Shown one piece after another: positions 1 through 12,296 of a stretch of 64,000 bases of DNA; within the stretch, counting starts at the first letter, position 1; the number at the start of each line of letters is the position of its first letter. This stretch comes from XYB1-FULL-44-23 sp964502885. Lineage in GTDB: Bacteria; Patescibacteriota; Microgenomatia; CAZETR01; Amesbacteraceae. The stretch is taken from the NCBI GenBank assembly GCA_964502885.1, contig CAZCXU010000001.1, positions 1-64,000 on the forward strand, written 5' to 3'. The notes below the pieces were generated by a model. That model was not told the DNA's origin. It made no database searches and saw only the letters and a list, made by a program, of their open reading frames with translations. The translations under genes and the position numbers were made by a program.

Positions 1-182
1 AACAACTGTCTTGCAAAGAAAAAAATGCCGACGCCAATCAGAATAATAAGCAGAATTGATGCTGATATTTTCAGCCAAGGGAGAGAGCTGGTTACAGCGA
101 CGGGAGGAGTAGAAATTGGGGGGGCTGGGTTATTTGCTGTGAGTGGAGTTTCCGGAGCTGCTGTGGCTGGTAATGGTTCCAT
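1..182 (-). CDS. Partial membrane-anchored protein, N-terminal part only
   Basis: The open frame starts at an ATG (180-182) and runs off the left edge, so only about 60 residues are visible. They show a proline/alanine/threonine-rich stretch (residues about 4-33, with runs such as NPAPP and STPPVAV) followed by one hydrophobic membrane segment (about 37-57, SASILLIILIGVGIFFFA). This suggests a single-pass protein with a short disordered N-terminal part; the main domain lies outside the window. An extended -10 box (TGATATAAT, 192-200) sits 9 bases before the ATG, so the gene probably has its own promoter and almost no 5' leader. No family can be assigned. Confidence 0.6.
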   Translation of the reverse strand, partial: MEPLPATAAPETPLTANNPAPPISTPPVAVTSSLPWLKISASILLIILIGVGIFFFARQL

Positions 183-191
183 AAGATGTTT

Positions 192-200
192 ATTATATCA
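192..200 (-). promoter_or_regulatory. Extended -10 promoter element of the partial gene
   Basis: TGATATAAT matches the TGnTATAAT extended -10 consensus fully and lies 9 bases before the ATG at 182. No good -35 box was found, as is usual for extended -10 promoters. Confidence 0.5.
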
Positions 201-204
201 ATAG

Positions 205-224
205 CCCACGACCTTATGGTCGGG
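205..224 (-). terminator. Hairpin at the end of the SNase gene
   Basis: On the minus strand CCC-CGACC pairs with GGTCG-(T)-GGG around the loop ATAA; the SNase stop codon lies in the loop. The five-pair GC-rich core plus three further pairs could stop transcription, but no T run follows on this strand, so it may only be an mRNA 3'-end stabiliser. On the plus strand it is followed by TTTT. Confidence 0.35.
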
Positions 225-870
225 GTTTTATATCCCTATCGCAAGCAGGGGAACGACTGAAACCAGCAGCTTCGGCTTCTTTGACGGTACAGAACCAACG
301 GTCGCCCTCAAAACGGCGAATATTTACCAGAGTGTAATGCAGGCAACTTGGTAAAAGATAGAGATAGGCATCACGATCAAGATCATGATTGCCTTTGATA
401 TTGCACTTGGGGTTTGGTGGGGTTTCGTCGACACAGGCAGAAGAATAAATGCCGATTTTATTGGCTTTTGCGTATTCATGAGCTGACTTCATGAGTTCTT
501 TGCCACTGCCCGGTTCACTACGATAAGCGGCAAATCCTTCCCTGATCAAAATTTCGTTGATGAGTTTCCCATCTACATAAACCAGAGCAACAATGCGCCC
601 GAAATGATCGGCAAGTGGTTCCCGTAATTGAACTTTGCGTTTCTTGAGAAGTTCGTCTAGCCGTTGCATTGACTCCAGTCCATAACAATTCTGAAGCTCG
701 GGAGCATCGAGACCAAAGAGGCGGACGGTTTGATGATTTGATTTGAGGAAGAAAGTATCTCCGTCAACGACCTGAAGTACTGTCTCGTAGGGATCGACCA
801 GATTCTTTGCAATGAGGCTAGCACCTGTTAGAGTTGCTGCAGCCAGCAAACCAGCAGCTACTTTCTTCAT
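214..870 (-). CDS. Secreted thermonuclease-family (SNase) protein
   Basis: This is a 218-residue staphylococcal-nuclease-fold protein. The N-terminus (MKKVAAGLLAAATLTGAS) looks like a signal peptide or membrane anchor, so it acts outside the membrane. The SNase core follows at about 29-145: VVDGDTFFL, the arginine-containing RLFGLDAPE, and FGRIVALVYVDGKLINE, with AAYR near the end; the metal-binding Asp and catalytic Arg/Glu positions appear kept. The tail (about 155-215) carries a cysteine-containing module with CNIKGN, a central cysteine and GDRWFCTVKEAEAAGF, resembling the extension seen in many bacterial thermonucleases. Likely role: degrading extracellular nucleic acid, which fits an organism that scavenges nucleotides (inference). 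No clear promoter was found. Confidence 0.85.
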   Translation of the reverse strand: MKKVAAGLLAAATLTGASLIAKNLVDPYETVLQVVDGDTFFLKSNHQTVRLFGLDAPELQNCYGLESMQRLDELLKKRKVQLREPLADHFGRIVALVYVDGKLINEILIREGFAAYRSEPGSGKELMKSAHEYAKANKIGIYSSACVDETPPNPKCNIKGNHDLDRDAYLYLLPSCLHYTLVNIRRFEGDRWFCTVKEAEAAGFSRSPACDRDIKPRP

Positions 871-888
871 GATACTATCACTATGCGC

Positions 889-1194
889 TCAGGCCACCAG
901 TCTTAGCAACTTACTACTCAGATCACTCCAGGTGGGATTGGTTTTTTTGATCAGGACAACCTTTTTTGACCTGTTCCAATGTTTGAGCTGCTTCTCCCTT
1001 GCAATTGCCTCGTTTACGTCGAAGAAACATTCAAAGTGAATTAATTTGTGACATTTGTATTTTTTGGTGAACCCCGAAAAGAATCCGTTTTGATGCTCGC
1101 AGGCACGACGAATAAGGTTGTTTGTAAAACCGATGTATAAAGTACCTGAGTCGCTAGCCATGATGTAGACGTAATAACGAAGCCGACGAAACAT
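889..1194 (-). CDS. Small GIY-YIG nuclease-domain protein
   Basis: This is a 101-residue single-domain GIY-YIG protein of the UPF0213/UvrC N-terminal-like type. It contains YYVYIMAS, then TLYIGFTNNLIRRACEHQNG with the catalytic Arg, and later a conserved Glu in EAIAREKQLKHWNR. The ATG at 1192-1194 is chosen because AGAGG lies five bases upstream and the family starts with this YVYIM strand. The frame stays open upstream to 1308, but that extension translates a dispersed repeat and is not protein-like. Family members are presumed DNA nucleases of unknown role. The gene lies directly beside two copies of a hairpin repeat (1256-1339), which is worth noting because such associations could reflect mobility. 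Confidence 0.85.
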   Translation of the reverse strand: MFRRLRYYVYIMASDSGTLYIGFTNNLIRRACEHQNGFFSGFTKKYKCHKLIHFECFFDVNEAIAREKQLKHWNRSKKVVLIKKTNPTWSDLSSKLLRLVA

Positions 1195-1255
1195 GAATAC
1201 CTCTGGAGATAGGATAGGGTAATTCACGAGGGAAGAAAAGGCAAAAGAAAAGAAA

Positions 1256-1292
1256 GGAATCCCTCGGCGCACTTCGTTTGCTCGGGATGACA
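1256..1292. repeat. Dispersed hairpin repeat, copy 1
   Basis: The copy has the form GGAATCCCTCGGCGC... TTGCTCGGGATGACAA. Arms ATCCC (1259-1263) and GGGAT (1284-1288) are inverted. It resembles copy 2 at 1310-1339, and the paired bases differ between the copies while keeping complementarity. Its translation (SFRA.SRNP or VIPSKRSAPRDS type) is a familiar artefact of a repeat found widely in environmental bacterial genomes. Confidence 0.75.
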
Positions 1293-1309
1293 AGAAAGAA
1301 TAAGACAAA

Positions 1310-1339
1310 GGGATTCCTCGACGTTGCTCGGAATGACAA
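1310..1339. repeat. Dispersed hairpin repeat, copy 2
   Basis: The copy has the form GGGATTCCTCGACG-TTGCTCGGAATGACAA. Arms ATTCC (1313-1317) and GGAAT (1330-1334) pair. Against copy 1 (ATCCC/GGGAT) this is a compensatory change. The left arm GGGATTCC is also the exact complement of GGAATCCC of copy 1, so the two copies could pair with each other. Confidence 0.75.
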
Positions 1340-1366
1340 CAGAAGACGGCCAGAAAACGATAGAAA

Positions 1367-1768
1367 TTAGCGTTTGGGGGATTGTTTGCGACGGCGAGCT
1401 TTACCGCCAGTACCTACCTTGCGGCGCTGTCTGGTGCGGGAATCGCGGGTCAAAAGTCCTGCTGCGCGAAGCAAAGATTTGTTCTCTTCTTTGAGATCGG
1501 AAAGAGCGCGGGCAATACCCAAAACCAAAGCTTCCAGTTGACCATTTTTTCCACCACCCATGGCTTTGGCAACTGCGGCAAACTTCCCAGGGATAACCTT
1601 AAAAGGCTGTTCGTATTTCATTTTGGAAAACAGCCCAGGGAAATATTCTGAAGCTGGTTTGTTGTTTACGGTAATTTCTCCGGCACCTGAGACTAATCTT
1701 ACCGATACAACAGATTCGCGGCGGCGGCCAACGGCTGAGGAAAGAATTCGGGGTTTGGTTTCAGACAT
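1367..1768 (-). CDS. rpsI: 30S ribosomal protein uS9
   Basis: A 133-residue uS9 protein, which reaches the P-site tRNA with its C-terminal tail. Visible marks are the early GRRRESVVSVRLVSGAGEITVN core, GGGKNGQLEALVLGIARAL, and a strongly basic tail ending SPKR in which RDSRTRQRRKVG stands for the usual DPR.xERKK motif. It lies two bases behind rplM, the conserved L13-S9 pair, and is the last gene of the rpoB-to-rpsI run. No clear hairpin with a T run was found after its stop. Confidence 0.97.
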   Translation of the reverse strand: MSETKPRILSSAVGRRRESVVSVRLVSGAGEITVNNKPASEYFPGLFSKMKYEQPFKVIPGKFAAVAKAMGGGKNGQLEALVLGIARALSDLKEENKSLLRAAGLLTRDSRTRQRRKVGTGGKARRRKQSPKR

Positions 1769-1770
1769 GG

Positions 1771-2193
1771 TTATTTGACGGCTTTAAATTGTTCGGTATA
1801 AGGATGATTGGCTTCAGCATAGACGTGAAGATGCTTTAGCATTCTGTCACGAAGTTTGTTGTTAGGCAACATACCACGAACTGCGGCGATAATGATACGG
1901 TCAGGATGAACCTCGAGCATGCGTTCGTAGGAAGTAACTTTCATTCCTCCGGGGAAACCTGAGTGATGATGGTAGACTTTTTGCTGAGCCTTAAGACCGG
2001 TAACAGCAACTTCGGAAGCGTTGATTACCACAACATGGTCACCCATATCAAAGTGGCGGACGAAGTCCACCTTGTCTTTACCCATTAAGATCTTTGCTAT
2101 TTGAGTGGCTAGTCTGCCCAAGACCTGACCTTTGGCATCAAAAAGATACCACTTGCGTGCAATATCACTAGATTTAGGCGAATGTGTTCTCAT
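1771..2193 (-). CDS. rplM: 50S ribosomal protein uL13
   Basis: A 140-residue uL13, an early-assembly large-subunit protein. It shows KWYLFDAKGQVLGRLATQIAKILMGK, the HFDMGDHVVVINASEVAVTG core, YHHSGFPGG, and AVRGMLPNNKLRDRMLKHLHVYAEANHPY. Length is normal. It lies between rplQ (15-base gap) and rpsI, as in many bacteria, though here the pair is joined to the alpha-operon tail. Confidence 0.97.
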   Translation of the reverse strand: MRTHSPKSSDIARKWYLFDAKGQVLGRLATQIAKILMGKDKVDFVRHFDMGDHVVVINASEVAVTGLKAQQKVYHHHSGFPGGMKVTSYERMLEVHPDRIIIAAVRGMLPNNKLRDRMLKHLHVYAEANHPYTEQFKAVK

Positions 2194-2208
2194 ATATTTT
2201 TTGAAAAG

Positions 2209-2682
2209 TTACTTCTTGGAAGAAGTCTTAGTTTTGGCAGGTTTCTTTCCGGCGGGAGTATTGGCCTTTGAAGCTTTGGGGGCTTTTGGAGTTTCAGCTG
2301 GAACAACTACCGGAGCAGCGACGGAAGCTGAGGCGGTAAATTCCATACGAACCATAGGAGCATTGTCTCCGGCTCGGGTACCTAGTTTGATTAAGCGAAG
2401 ATAACCACCAGGAGTGCTTTTGAAACGTGGGGCAATCTCTTTAACCAGTTTTTCGACCAAATCCTTGTCTACAATTACTTCTTCGATCTGTCGAGTGTTT
2501 TCCAAAGTAGCTTTTTTGGCTTTGGTGATAAGTTTTTCGATCAGACCAATCGCAGCTTTAGCTTTGGCTTCGGTAGTTTCTATAGCTTCTGAGCGGATAA
2601 GAGCCCCCGCCAGACCTTTCAGGAGAGCCTGACGCTGTCCGGTATCACGAGAGAGTTGTTTTCCAAAAACATTGTGACGCAT
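2209..2682 (-). CDS. rplQ: 50S ribosomal protein bL17 with a low-complexity tail
   Basis: A 157-residue bL17. The conserved core (MRHNVFGKQLSRDTGQRQALLKGLAGALI, then VEKLITKAKK and GGYLRLIKLGTRAGDNAPMVRMEF) occupies about the first 115 residues. The rest is an Ala/Pro/Lys-rich tail (roughly 118-157, ending KTKTSSKK) that is likely disordered and binds RNA. It follows rpoA by three bases, the classic alpha-operon order. Confidence 0.96.
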   Translation of the reverse strand: MRHNVFGKQLSRDTGQRQALLKGLAGALIRSEAIETTEAKAKAAIGLIEKLITKAKKATLENTRQIEEVIVDKDLVEKLVKEIAPRFKSTPGGYLRLIKLGTRAGDNAPMVRMEFTASASVAAPVVVPAETPKAPKASKANTPAGKKPAKTKTSSKK

Positions 2683-2685
2683 GTG

Positions 2686-3606
2686 TCATTGGGCAAGTTC
2701 GAAACCGCGTTCTTTAAGCGCTTCAACAATAACATCGACTGACTTTCCACCTAAGTTCTTAACTTTTGCCAATTGAGCTCGGGGAATAGATAAAATATCG
2801 GCTACGGTTTGGAAATTCGCTTTTTGCAGAGCGTTGGCAATGCGAGTGGGAAGATCCAATTCTTCGATAGAAACCGTGGAACCAACGGTCGATTTAGTAG
2901 AAACGGAAATGGATGATTTTACTTCTTCGTCTACATCAGGAGAAACGATTGCGGAAAAGTAATTTACCAAAGTCTGAGAAGCGGTCACTAGTGCGTTTTT
3001 GGGGGAGATTGTGCCGTCAGTGTAAATCTCGATGTTTAATTTATCAAAGTTGGTAATACGACCAACGCGGGTCATTTCGACTTTGTAATTGACACGGATA
3101 ACCGGAGTAAAAGTGGCATCTGTGGGAATTAGACCGAGAGTATTGCTTTTTCTGTCTTCGGCGGGAGAGTAGCCAAAACCGGATTCTACGGTGGCCTCTA
3201 ATTCTAATTTTGCTGACTTATCTGAAAGATGGGCCAAAACTAACTCAGGATTGGCAATCGTAACATCTGAAGGAAGTTCAAATTGAGCAGCGGTAACTTC
3301 ACCAGGGCCTGAAGCGGAAAGGGTGATTCGGGCCGGTTTGTCGCCTTTGTAAGCCGGGCGAAGTTGTTTGAGAGCCAAAACGACTTCAACAACATCTTCC
3401 TGCATGCCATCCAAAGAAGTGAATTGATGATTTACACCGTTTACTTTCACGCTGGTGATGGCTGCACCGGGGATAGCAGACAATAAAACACGACGAAGAG
3501 AATTTCCCAGAGTATCACCAAATCCCTGTGGCAATGGTTCGAGAACGAAGCGACCAAATTTGGCGTTTTCTTCTTCAATTTTGATTGTGAATTGCGGTTT
3601 TGTCAT
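2686..3606 (-). CDS. rpoA: RNA polymerase alpha subunit
   Basis: A 306-residue alpha subunit. The N-terminal assembly domain shows GRFVLEPLPQGFGDTLGNSLRRVLLSAIPGAAITSVKV and the GMQEDVVEV segment; the C-terminal domain (about 245-305) has two helix-hairpin-helix-like parts (LDLPTRIANALQKANFQTVADIL and LGGKSVDVIVEALKERGF) that bind UP-elements and regulators. It dimerises and nucleates beta and beta'. It sits between rpsD and rplQ, but rpsM and rpsK, which normally precede it, lie 44 kb away on the other strand. Confidence 0.97.
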   Translation of the reverse strand: MTKPQFTIKIEEENAKFGRFVLEPLPQGFGDTLGNSLRRVLLSAIPGAAITSVKVNGVNHQFTSLDGMQEDVVEVVLALKQLRPAYKGDKPARITLSASGPGEVTAAQFELPSDVTIANPELVLAHLSDKSAKLELEATVESGFGYSPAEDRKSNTLGLIPTDATFTPVIRVNYKVEMTRVGRITNFDKLNIEIYTDGTISPKNALVTASQTLVNYFSAIVSPDVDEEVKSSISVSTKSTVGSTVSIEELDLPTRIANALQKANFQTVADILSIPRAQLAKVKNLGGKSVDVIVEALKERGFELAQ

Positions 3607-3612
3607 TTATTT

Positions 3613-4212
3613 TTAGCGGGAGTAAAACTCCACGATAAGTTGTTCGTTAATAGCACCACCGACATCATCCCTGGTTGGCAAGCTGATTACTTGCCCCATG
3701 GAACCGTCTCGCTTTAGCCAGGCAGGAAGGACTACATCGGGATTTTCCAGGCGAATTTTAACATGTGGAATGTTATTTGTCTTGGGGTCAATTGAAATAG
3801 TCTCCCCCACCTTGATCTGATAGGAGGCAATACTTACAATTTTGCCGTTGATTAATACATGCCCATGAGAGACAAGCTGTCTGGCCATTGCTCTAGTAGA
3901 GGCAAAGCCCAGGCGGTAAACAACATTGTCTAATCTGGTTTCGAGAAGACGGAGAAGATGTTCTCCAGTCTTGCCGCGAACCATTTTCGCCTTGTCAAAG
4001 TACCCACGAAACTGTCCTTCCATTATACCATAAATTCTTTTGGTTTTCTGCTTTTCACGAAGCTGGGAACCGAAATCAGTTGGACGTGGTGCGCCTTTTG
4101 GTCCATGCTGTCCGGGAGGGGTGGTAGCACGGCGTAATTTTAGGCCTTTTCCGTATAAGTCTGCTCCCTCTTTGCGGGATAAGCGATTTTTTGGTCCTAC
4201 ATAATGTGCCAT
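3613..4212 (-). CDS. rpsD: 30S ribosomal protein uS4
   Basis: A 199-residue uS4, a primary 16S rRNA binder. It has the basic N-terminal region with PPGQHGPKG, the LLRLLETRLDNVVYRLGFASTRAMARQLVSHGHVLINGK S4 RNA-binding domain (about 90-155), and the QLIVEFYSR C-terminus. The N-terminal zinc-binding cysteines found in some uS4 proteins are absent. uS4 is an autoregulator of the alpha operon in other bacteria; no matching leader was recognised here. Confidence 0.97.
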   Translation of the reverse strand: MAHYVGPKNRLSRKEGADLYGKGLKLRRATTPPGQHGPKGAPRPTDFGSQLREKQKTKRIYGIMEGQFRGYFDKAKMVRGKTGEHLLRLLETRLDNVVYRLGFASTRAMARQLVSHGHVLINGKIVSIASYQIKVGETISIDPKTNNIPHVKIRLENPDVVLPAWLKRDGSMGQVISLPTRDDVGGAINEQLIVEFYSR

Positions 4213-4228
4213 AGTTTTGTGTTTTAAA

Positions 4229-4705
4229 TTACCAGCGGAAATGGGCGAAGGCTTTGTTGGCTTCGGCCATGCGGTGAGTATCTAACTTTTTCTTTATGGC
4301 AGCGCCAGTATTGTTTGTGGCATCCATCAATTCGGCAGCAAGTTTTTCTGAAAAATGGTGAAACTCGGTGCTTGGTCTGGCAACTGCGGCAGTGATAAGC
4401 CAGCGAATAGCCAAAGAATCTTTGCGAACTCCTCGAACAGGAACCGGAACCTGATAAGCAGCACCACCAATACGACGGGCACGAACTTCCATTTGCGGTC
4501 TAATGTTTTCAATGGCGGCATTAAGATATTCCAATGGATTTTTACCGGTCTTGGTCTCGAGGACTTTCAGAGCATCGTAAACTTGTTTTCGGGCGGCGTT
4601 TTTCTTGCCATTGAGCATGGTGCGATTGATGAGCTTGGAAACGAGCACTGAATTATAAACCGGATCCGGGTCTACTTTGCGAATTGGTGATTGTTTTGAA
4701 CGCAT
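4229..4705 (-). CDS. rpsG: 30S ribosomal protein uS7
   Basis: A 158-residue uS7, which organises the 3' major domain of 16S rRNA near the E and P sites. Conserved segments are VSKLINRTMLNGKKNAARKQVYDALKVL, IENIRPQMEVRARRIGGAAYQVPVPV, and HRMAEANKAFAHFRW. It follows rpsL by 11 bases, the str-operon order, but fusA and tuf are not downstream here; they are on the opposite strand from 32698. Confidence 0.97.
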   Translation of the reverse strand: MRSKQSPIRKVDPDPVYNSVLVSKLINRTMLNGKKNAARKQVYDALKVLETKTGKNPLEYLNAAIENIRPQMEVRARRIGGAAYQVPVPVRGVRKDSLAIRWLITAAVARPSTEFHHFSEKLAAELMDATNNTGAAIKKKLDTHRMAEANKAFAHFRW

Positions 4706-4716
4706 ATGTTTTTTGA

Positions 4717-5151
4717 TTAGCTAGCAGCGGCAGTCTTGGGACCGGAAACGCTCTTGGCCCCGTATTTAGAACGACTTTGACGACGATTCTCTACTCCGCC
4801 GGCGTCGTACTTACCTCTAACGATGTGATATTTTACACCAGGAAGATCTTTGACGCGGCCACCACGTACCATGACGATACCATGCTCGGCGATGTTGTGG
4901 CCAATACCGGGGATGTAGGCAGTGACTTCAACTTTGTTGGAAAGACGAACACGGGCAATTTTGCGCAAAGCTGAGTTTGGCTTTTTAGGGGTCATGGTCT
5001 TTACAACAGTGACAACTCCGCGTTTGAACGGGCTGGCTACGGGAACAAAGATACGATCCTTAGCATTGAAAGAACGACGCAGAGCGGTAGCGCGAACTTT
5101 TTTTACTTTTAGTTTTCGGGATTTACGAATAAGTTGATTGATGGTAGGCAT
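4717..5151 (-). CDS. rpsL: 30S ribosomal protein uS12
   Basis: A 144-residue uS12 of the decoding centre. MPTINQLIRKSRK starts it; the streptomycin-related loop TPKKPNSALRKIARVRLS and the second loop around RGGRVKDLPGVKYHIVRG are intact, with Lys at the usual drug-sensitive positions. The tail is a short Ala/Ser extension. It directly follows rpoC (three bases), joining the rif and str blocks. Confidence 0.97.
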   Translation of the reverse strand: MPTINQLIRKSRKLKVKKVRATALRRSFNAKDRIFVPVASPFKRGVVTVVKTMTPKKPNSALRKIARVRLSNKVEVTAYIPGIGHNIAEHGIVMVRGGRVKDLPGVKYHIVRGKYDAGGVENRRQSRSKYGAKSVSGPKTAAAS

Positions 5152-5154
5152 GTC

Positions 5155-8907
<3,753 letters not shown>

Positions 8908-8911
8908 AGAT

Positions 8912-11900
8912 TTAATTAGCCTCCTCCTGCAGGTCAACTACTGACATGGTTTCGGGTTCGACTACAGTTGTGAGGACAGCAGATTTTACCGCATCATCGG
9001 TGGGAAGCGAAGTATCATCTGCGGCTGAGGCGGTGGTTGAGTCAGAAGCCGGTTTGGTTTTGACTCCATGGGGGACGATTTGCAGACCCAAGCTCTGAAG
9101 TTCTTTGACAAGAACGTTGAACGATTCGGGAACAGAGCTGGTGGGGATTTCGGTACCTTTGACAATAGCTTCAAAAGCTTTGGCGCGGCCGACGACATCG
9201 TCTGATTTGATAGTAAGCATTTCCTGCAGGGTATGGGCAGCTTTGTGCGCTTCGAGAGCCCAAACTTCCATTTCTCCCAAACGCTGACCACCCATCTGAG
9301 CTTTACCCCCAAGAGGCTGCTGGGTAACCAGTGAGTAAGGACCCGTGGAACGAGCGTGAGTCTTGTCTTCGACCATGTGGTGAAGCTTCAAGATGTAGCT
9401 GATTCCGACAACTGTTTCTTCTTCCATGGGACGACCTGTCTTTCCATCAAACAACTGGGCCTTTCCAGAGATGGGCAAGTTGGCTTGTGCCATTGCTGTG
9501 GCTATTTTGTCTTCGGCAATCTTTTCAAATGCGGGGACGCCAACTTTTTGGCCGAGCTTGTCCATGGCCCAACCCAAGCGAGCTTCAAGAAGCTGACCTA
9601 GATTCATACGAGCCAAGACAGACAGAGGAGAGATCAAAATATCAACGGGAGTACCGTCAGACAGGTAAGGCATGTCTGCAACAGGAACGATGCGACTGAT
9701 AACACCTTTGTTTCCGTGACGACCGGCGAGTTTGTCTCCGACGCTGATCTTTCTCATCTGGGCGACTTTGACGATGACACGCTTGTTCACTCCGGGAGGA
9801 AGTTCATCACCGGCTTCACGATCCAGAACCTGAACGTCGACGACTATCCCCCGCTCACCATGCGGCATGCGGAGAGAGGTGTCGCGGACATCGCGGGCTT
9901 TCTCACCAAAGATAGCACGAAGAAGACGTTCTTCTGCAGACAGCTCAGTTTCACCTTTTGGAGCAATCTTTCCTACCAGAATGTCATTAGGATTTACCTC
10001 TGAACCAATAGTGACGATGCCTTCGGCATCCAAATTGGCAAGGAAAGTCTCACCAACATTGGGAATATCGCGAGTCAGCTCTTCGGGGCCCAACTTGGTG
10101 TCGACAATATCGGCTTCATATTCTTCCACATGGATGGAGGTCAATACATCATCTCTGACCAATCTTTCGGAAATGGCGATGGCATCTTCGTATCCAAGTC
10201 CTTCAAAGGATGCGTAGGCAATGACGAGGTTTTGGCCAAGAGCGAGCTCACCGGCCTGAGATGAGGGACCATCGATAAGGAGCTGGCCTTTGGTGACTTT
10301 TTCACCAATTGATACAGTGGGAGTCTGATTGAAACAGGAACTCTGGGAAGTGCGCTTGAATTTGATGAGGGTGTAAGTCTCGAGATCGCCTTTGATAGAA
10401 ATGTTTTCGGCGTTTTCGGCTTTTTCAACTTTTTTGTCTAACTTGATGACGATCTTCTGGGAATCGACGTAGGAAACTGTACCAGAGTGGCGGGCATAAA
10501 CACACCAACCCATGGATGCAGCAATATCTTTTTCTATACCAGTACCAACGATAGGACTTTGTGGCTTTACCAAAGGTACCGCCTGAGTCTGCATGTTTGA
10601 ACCCATGAGCGCGCGGTTGGCAGCGTCATTGGCCAAAAACGGAATCAGAGATGCTGAAGCTCCGACAACCTGTCTAGGAACAGCATCGATGAGATCAACC
10701 AGGTCGACTGAACCCTCGGAGAAGTTGCCCTGATAGCGAATAGGTAACCATTCTTCGACGATATAACCTTCGGCGTTTGTGTGGACGTCGGCGTGTGAGA
10801 TGTGATAGGCCTCTTCGTCATCGGCAGTGAGGTAGATTATTTCGTCGCTAATTTTGACTTTGGTTACGCCGCCAACTTCCTGTTTGATAAGTTTGCGGTA
10901 GGGAGATTCCAAGAAACCAAGTTCGTTGACACGGGTGTACAAGGCCAGGTAAGTGACCAAACCGATATTGGTACCTTCAGGAGATCTAACAGGGTCGATA
11001 CGACCGTATTGGCTACTGTTGACGTCGCGGATACTGAATGAAGCGCGTTCGCGGGTGATACCACCGCGACCCATAACGGTAAGACGACGCAAATGGTCAA
11101 TTTCTGAAAGCGGATTGGTCTGCTCAAGAATCTGTGACAGCTGGGAACTTCTAAAGAATTCGTTTATTGAGGCGATAACCGGGCGGGCGTTTACCAACAT
11201 AGCCGGAGTAACCAAATCTTCGGTAGAAACCAAGCTCATCTTTTCTTTGATGGTACGCTCAAGACGAAGCAGTCCATCACGGAAAGCAGTCTGGGCAACA
11301 AGTTCGCCAACGCGACGAATGCGGCGATTGGCCAAATGATCAATGTCATCAACTTTGCCGTGACCATTCTGAAGGTTGATTAGGTATTTGATAGCCATAA
11401 TCAAGTCCTCGCGGGTGAGGAACTGTTGATCAGAATCCAAGCCGAATTTTTTGTTTAATTTGTGACGACCAACCTGTCCCAGGTCATAGCGGCGAGAATT
11501 GAAGAAAAGATCAAAGATTAACTTCTGGGCGTTGTCCAAAACGATTGGTTCGCCGGGACGGAGTTTTTTGTAGATTTCGATCAGGGCTTCTTCGGTGGTG
11601 TGGGTGGTGTCTTTGGCCAGAGTACTTTCGAGATAGTGGTGGTCAGCATCAACATCTGTATCTTTAAATAAGGCGAGAATCTGGTCGTTTGAGGAAAGGC
11701 CTAATGCACGAAGCAATGTGGTGGCGACAAACTTACGACGACGATCAATACGAACTGACAAAACATCATTTCGGGAAACTTCGAATTCCAGCCATGTACC
11801 ACGAATAGGGCGAAGCTCGGCGTTGTGGAGCATGCGACCCGATACTGCGTCTAATTCAGATCCGAAGTAAGCCCCAGGTGAACGCACGATCTGATTGATA

Positions 11901-12280
11901 ATAGCGCGCTCGACTCCGTTGATAATGAAAGTTCCGCGATCAGTCATCTGAGGAATGTCACCCAAAAACACTTCACCTTGTGTGGTTTTGTTTGTTTGTA
12001 AATTGGTGAGTTTTGCCTGAATGCGAAGCGCTGAGGAGTAAGTCAGACCTTTTAGCATGGCGGTCTGAGGAGTGAGAGCAGGCTTTTCAACTGTATGACC
12101 TAAAAATTCCAAATTCCAATTTTTTCCGGTGAAGTCTTCTACGGGAACGATTTCCTTGATGCTTTCTCGAATACCTGTCTCTAAAAACCAATTCCATGAT
12201 TCACGCTGAAGCTGATTTAGATTTAGTTCGGGGATATTTTCGTACGATTTTCCCCAATAGAGTCGAGTTGGTTTAGACAT
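8912..12280 (-). CDS. rpoB: RNA polymerase beta subunit
   Basis: A 1122-residue beta subunit. Recognisable segments include the N-terminal YWGKSYENIPELNLNQLQ, the rifampicin-region core (SSQLSQILEQTNPLSEIDHLRRLTV), GRHGNKGVIS, and the C-terminal switch region QRLGEMEVWALEAHKAAHTLQEMLT. The start may be ATG at 12280 (chosen) or the adjacent GTG at 12283; no Shine-Dalgarno precedes either. It is the first gene of the merged rif/str/alpha run and has its own strong promoter inside the end of mltG, followed by a leader with a hairpin and T run. The C-terminal tail after the conserved end is acidic and Ser/Thr-rich (about 45 residues). Confidence 0.98.
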   Translation of the reverse strand: MSKPTRLYWGKSYENIPELNLNQLQRESWNWFLETGIRESIKEIVPVEDFTGKNWNLEFLGHTVEKPALTPQTAMLKGLTYSSALRIQAKLTNLQTNKTTQGEVFLGDIPQMTDRGTFIINGVERAIINQIVRSPGAYFGSELDAVSGRMLHNAELRPIRGTWLEFEVSRNDVLSVRIDRRRKFVATTLLRALGLSSNDQILALFKDTDVDADHHYLESTLAKDTTHTTEEALIEIYKKLRPGEPIVLDNAQKLIFDLFFNSRRYDLGQVGRHKLNKKFGLDSDQQFLTREDLIMAIKYLINLQNGHGKVDDIDHLANRRIRRVGELVAQTAFRDGLLRLERTIKEKMSLVSTEDLVTPAMLVNARPVIASINEFFRSSQLSQILEQTNPLSEIDHLRRLTVMGRGGITRERASFSIRDVNSSQYGRIDPVRSPEGTNIGLVTYLALYTRVNELGFLESPYRKLIKQEVGGVTKVKISDEIIYLTADDEEAYHISHADVHTNAEGYIVEEWLPIRYQGNFSEGSVDLVDLIDAVPRQVVGASASLIPFLANDAANRALMGSNMQTQAVPLVKPQSPIVGTGIEKDIAASMGWCVYARHSGTVSYVDSQKIVIKLDKKVEKAENAENISIKGDLETYTLIKFKRTSQSSCFNQTPTVSIGEKVTKGQLLIDGPSSQAGELALGQNLVIAYASFEGLGYEDAIAISERLVRDDVLTSIHVEEYEADIVDTKLGPEELTRDIPNVGETFLANLDAEGIVTIGSEVNPNDILVGKIAPKGETELSAEERLLRAIFGEKARDVRDTSLRMPHGERGIVVDVQVLDREAGDELPPGVNKRVIVKVAQMRKISVGDKLAGRHGNKGVISRIVPVADMPYLSDGTPVDILISPLSVLARMNLGQLLEARLGWAMDKLGQKVGVPAFEKIAEDKIATAMAQANLPISGKAQLFDGKTGRPMEEETVVGISYILKLHHMVEDKTHARSTGPYSLVTQQPLGGKAQMGGQRLGEMEVWALEAHKAAHTLQEMLTIKSDDVVGRAKAFEAIVKGTEIPTSSVPESFNVLVKELQSLGLQIVPHGVKTKPASDSTTASAADDTSLPTDDAVKSAVLTTVVEPETMSVVDLQEEAN

Positions 12281-12296
12281 CACGAAAGTTTTTGTT

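Noticed and set aside
1195..1308. Open frame extending the GIY-YIG protein N-terminally
   Set aside because: It translates the dispersed repeat and low-complexity DNA; the Shine-Dalgarno and family start point to 1194.
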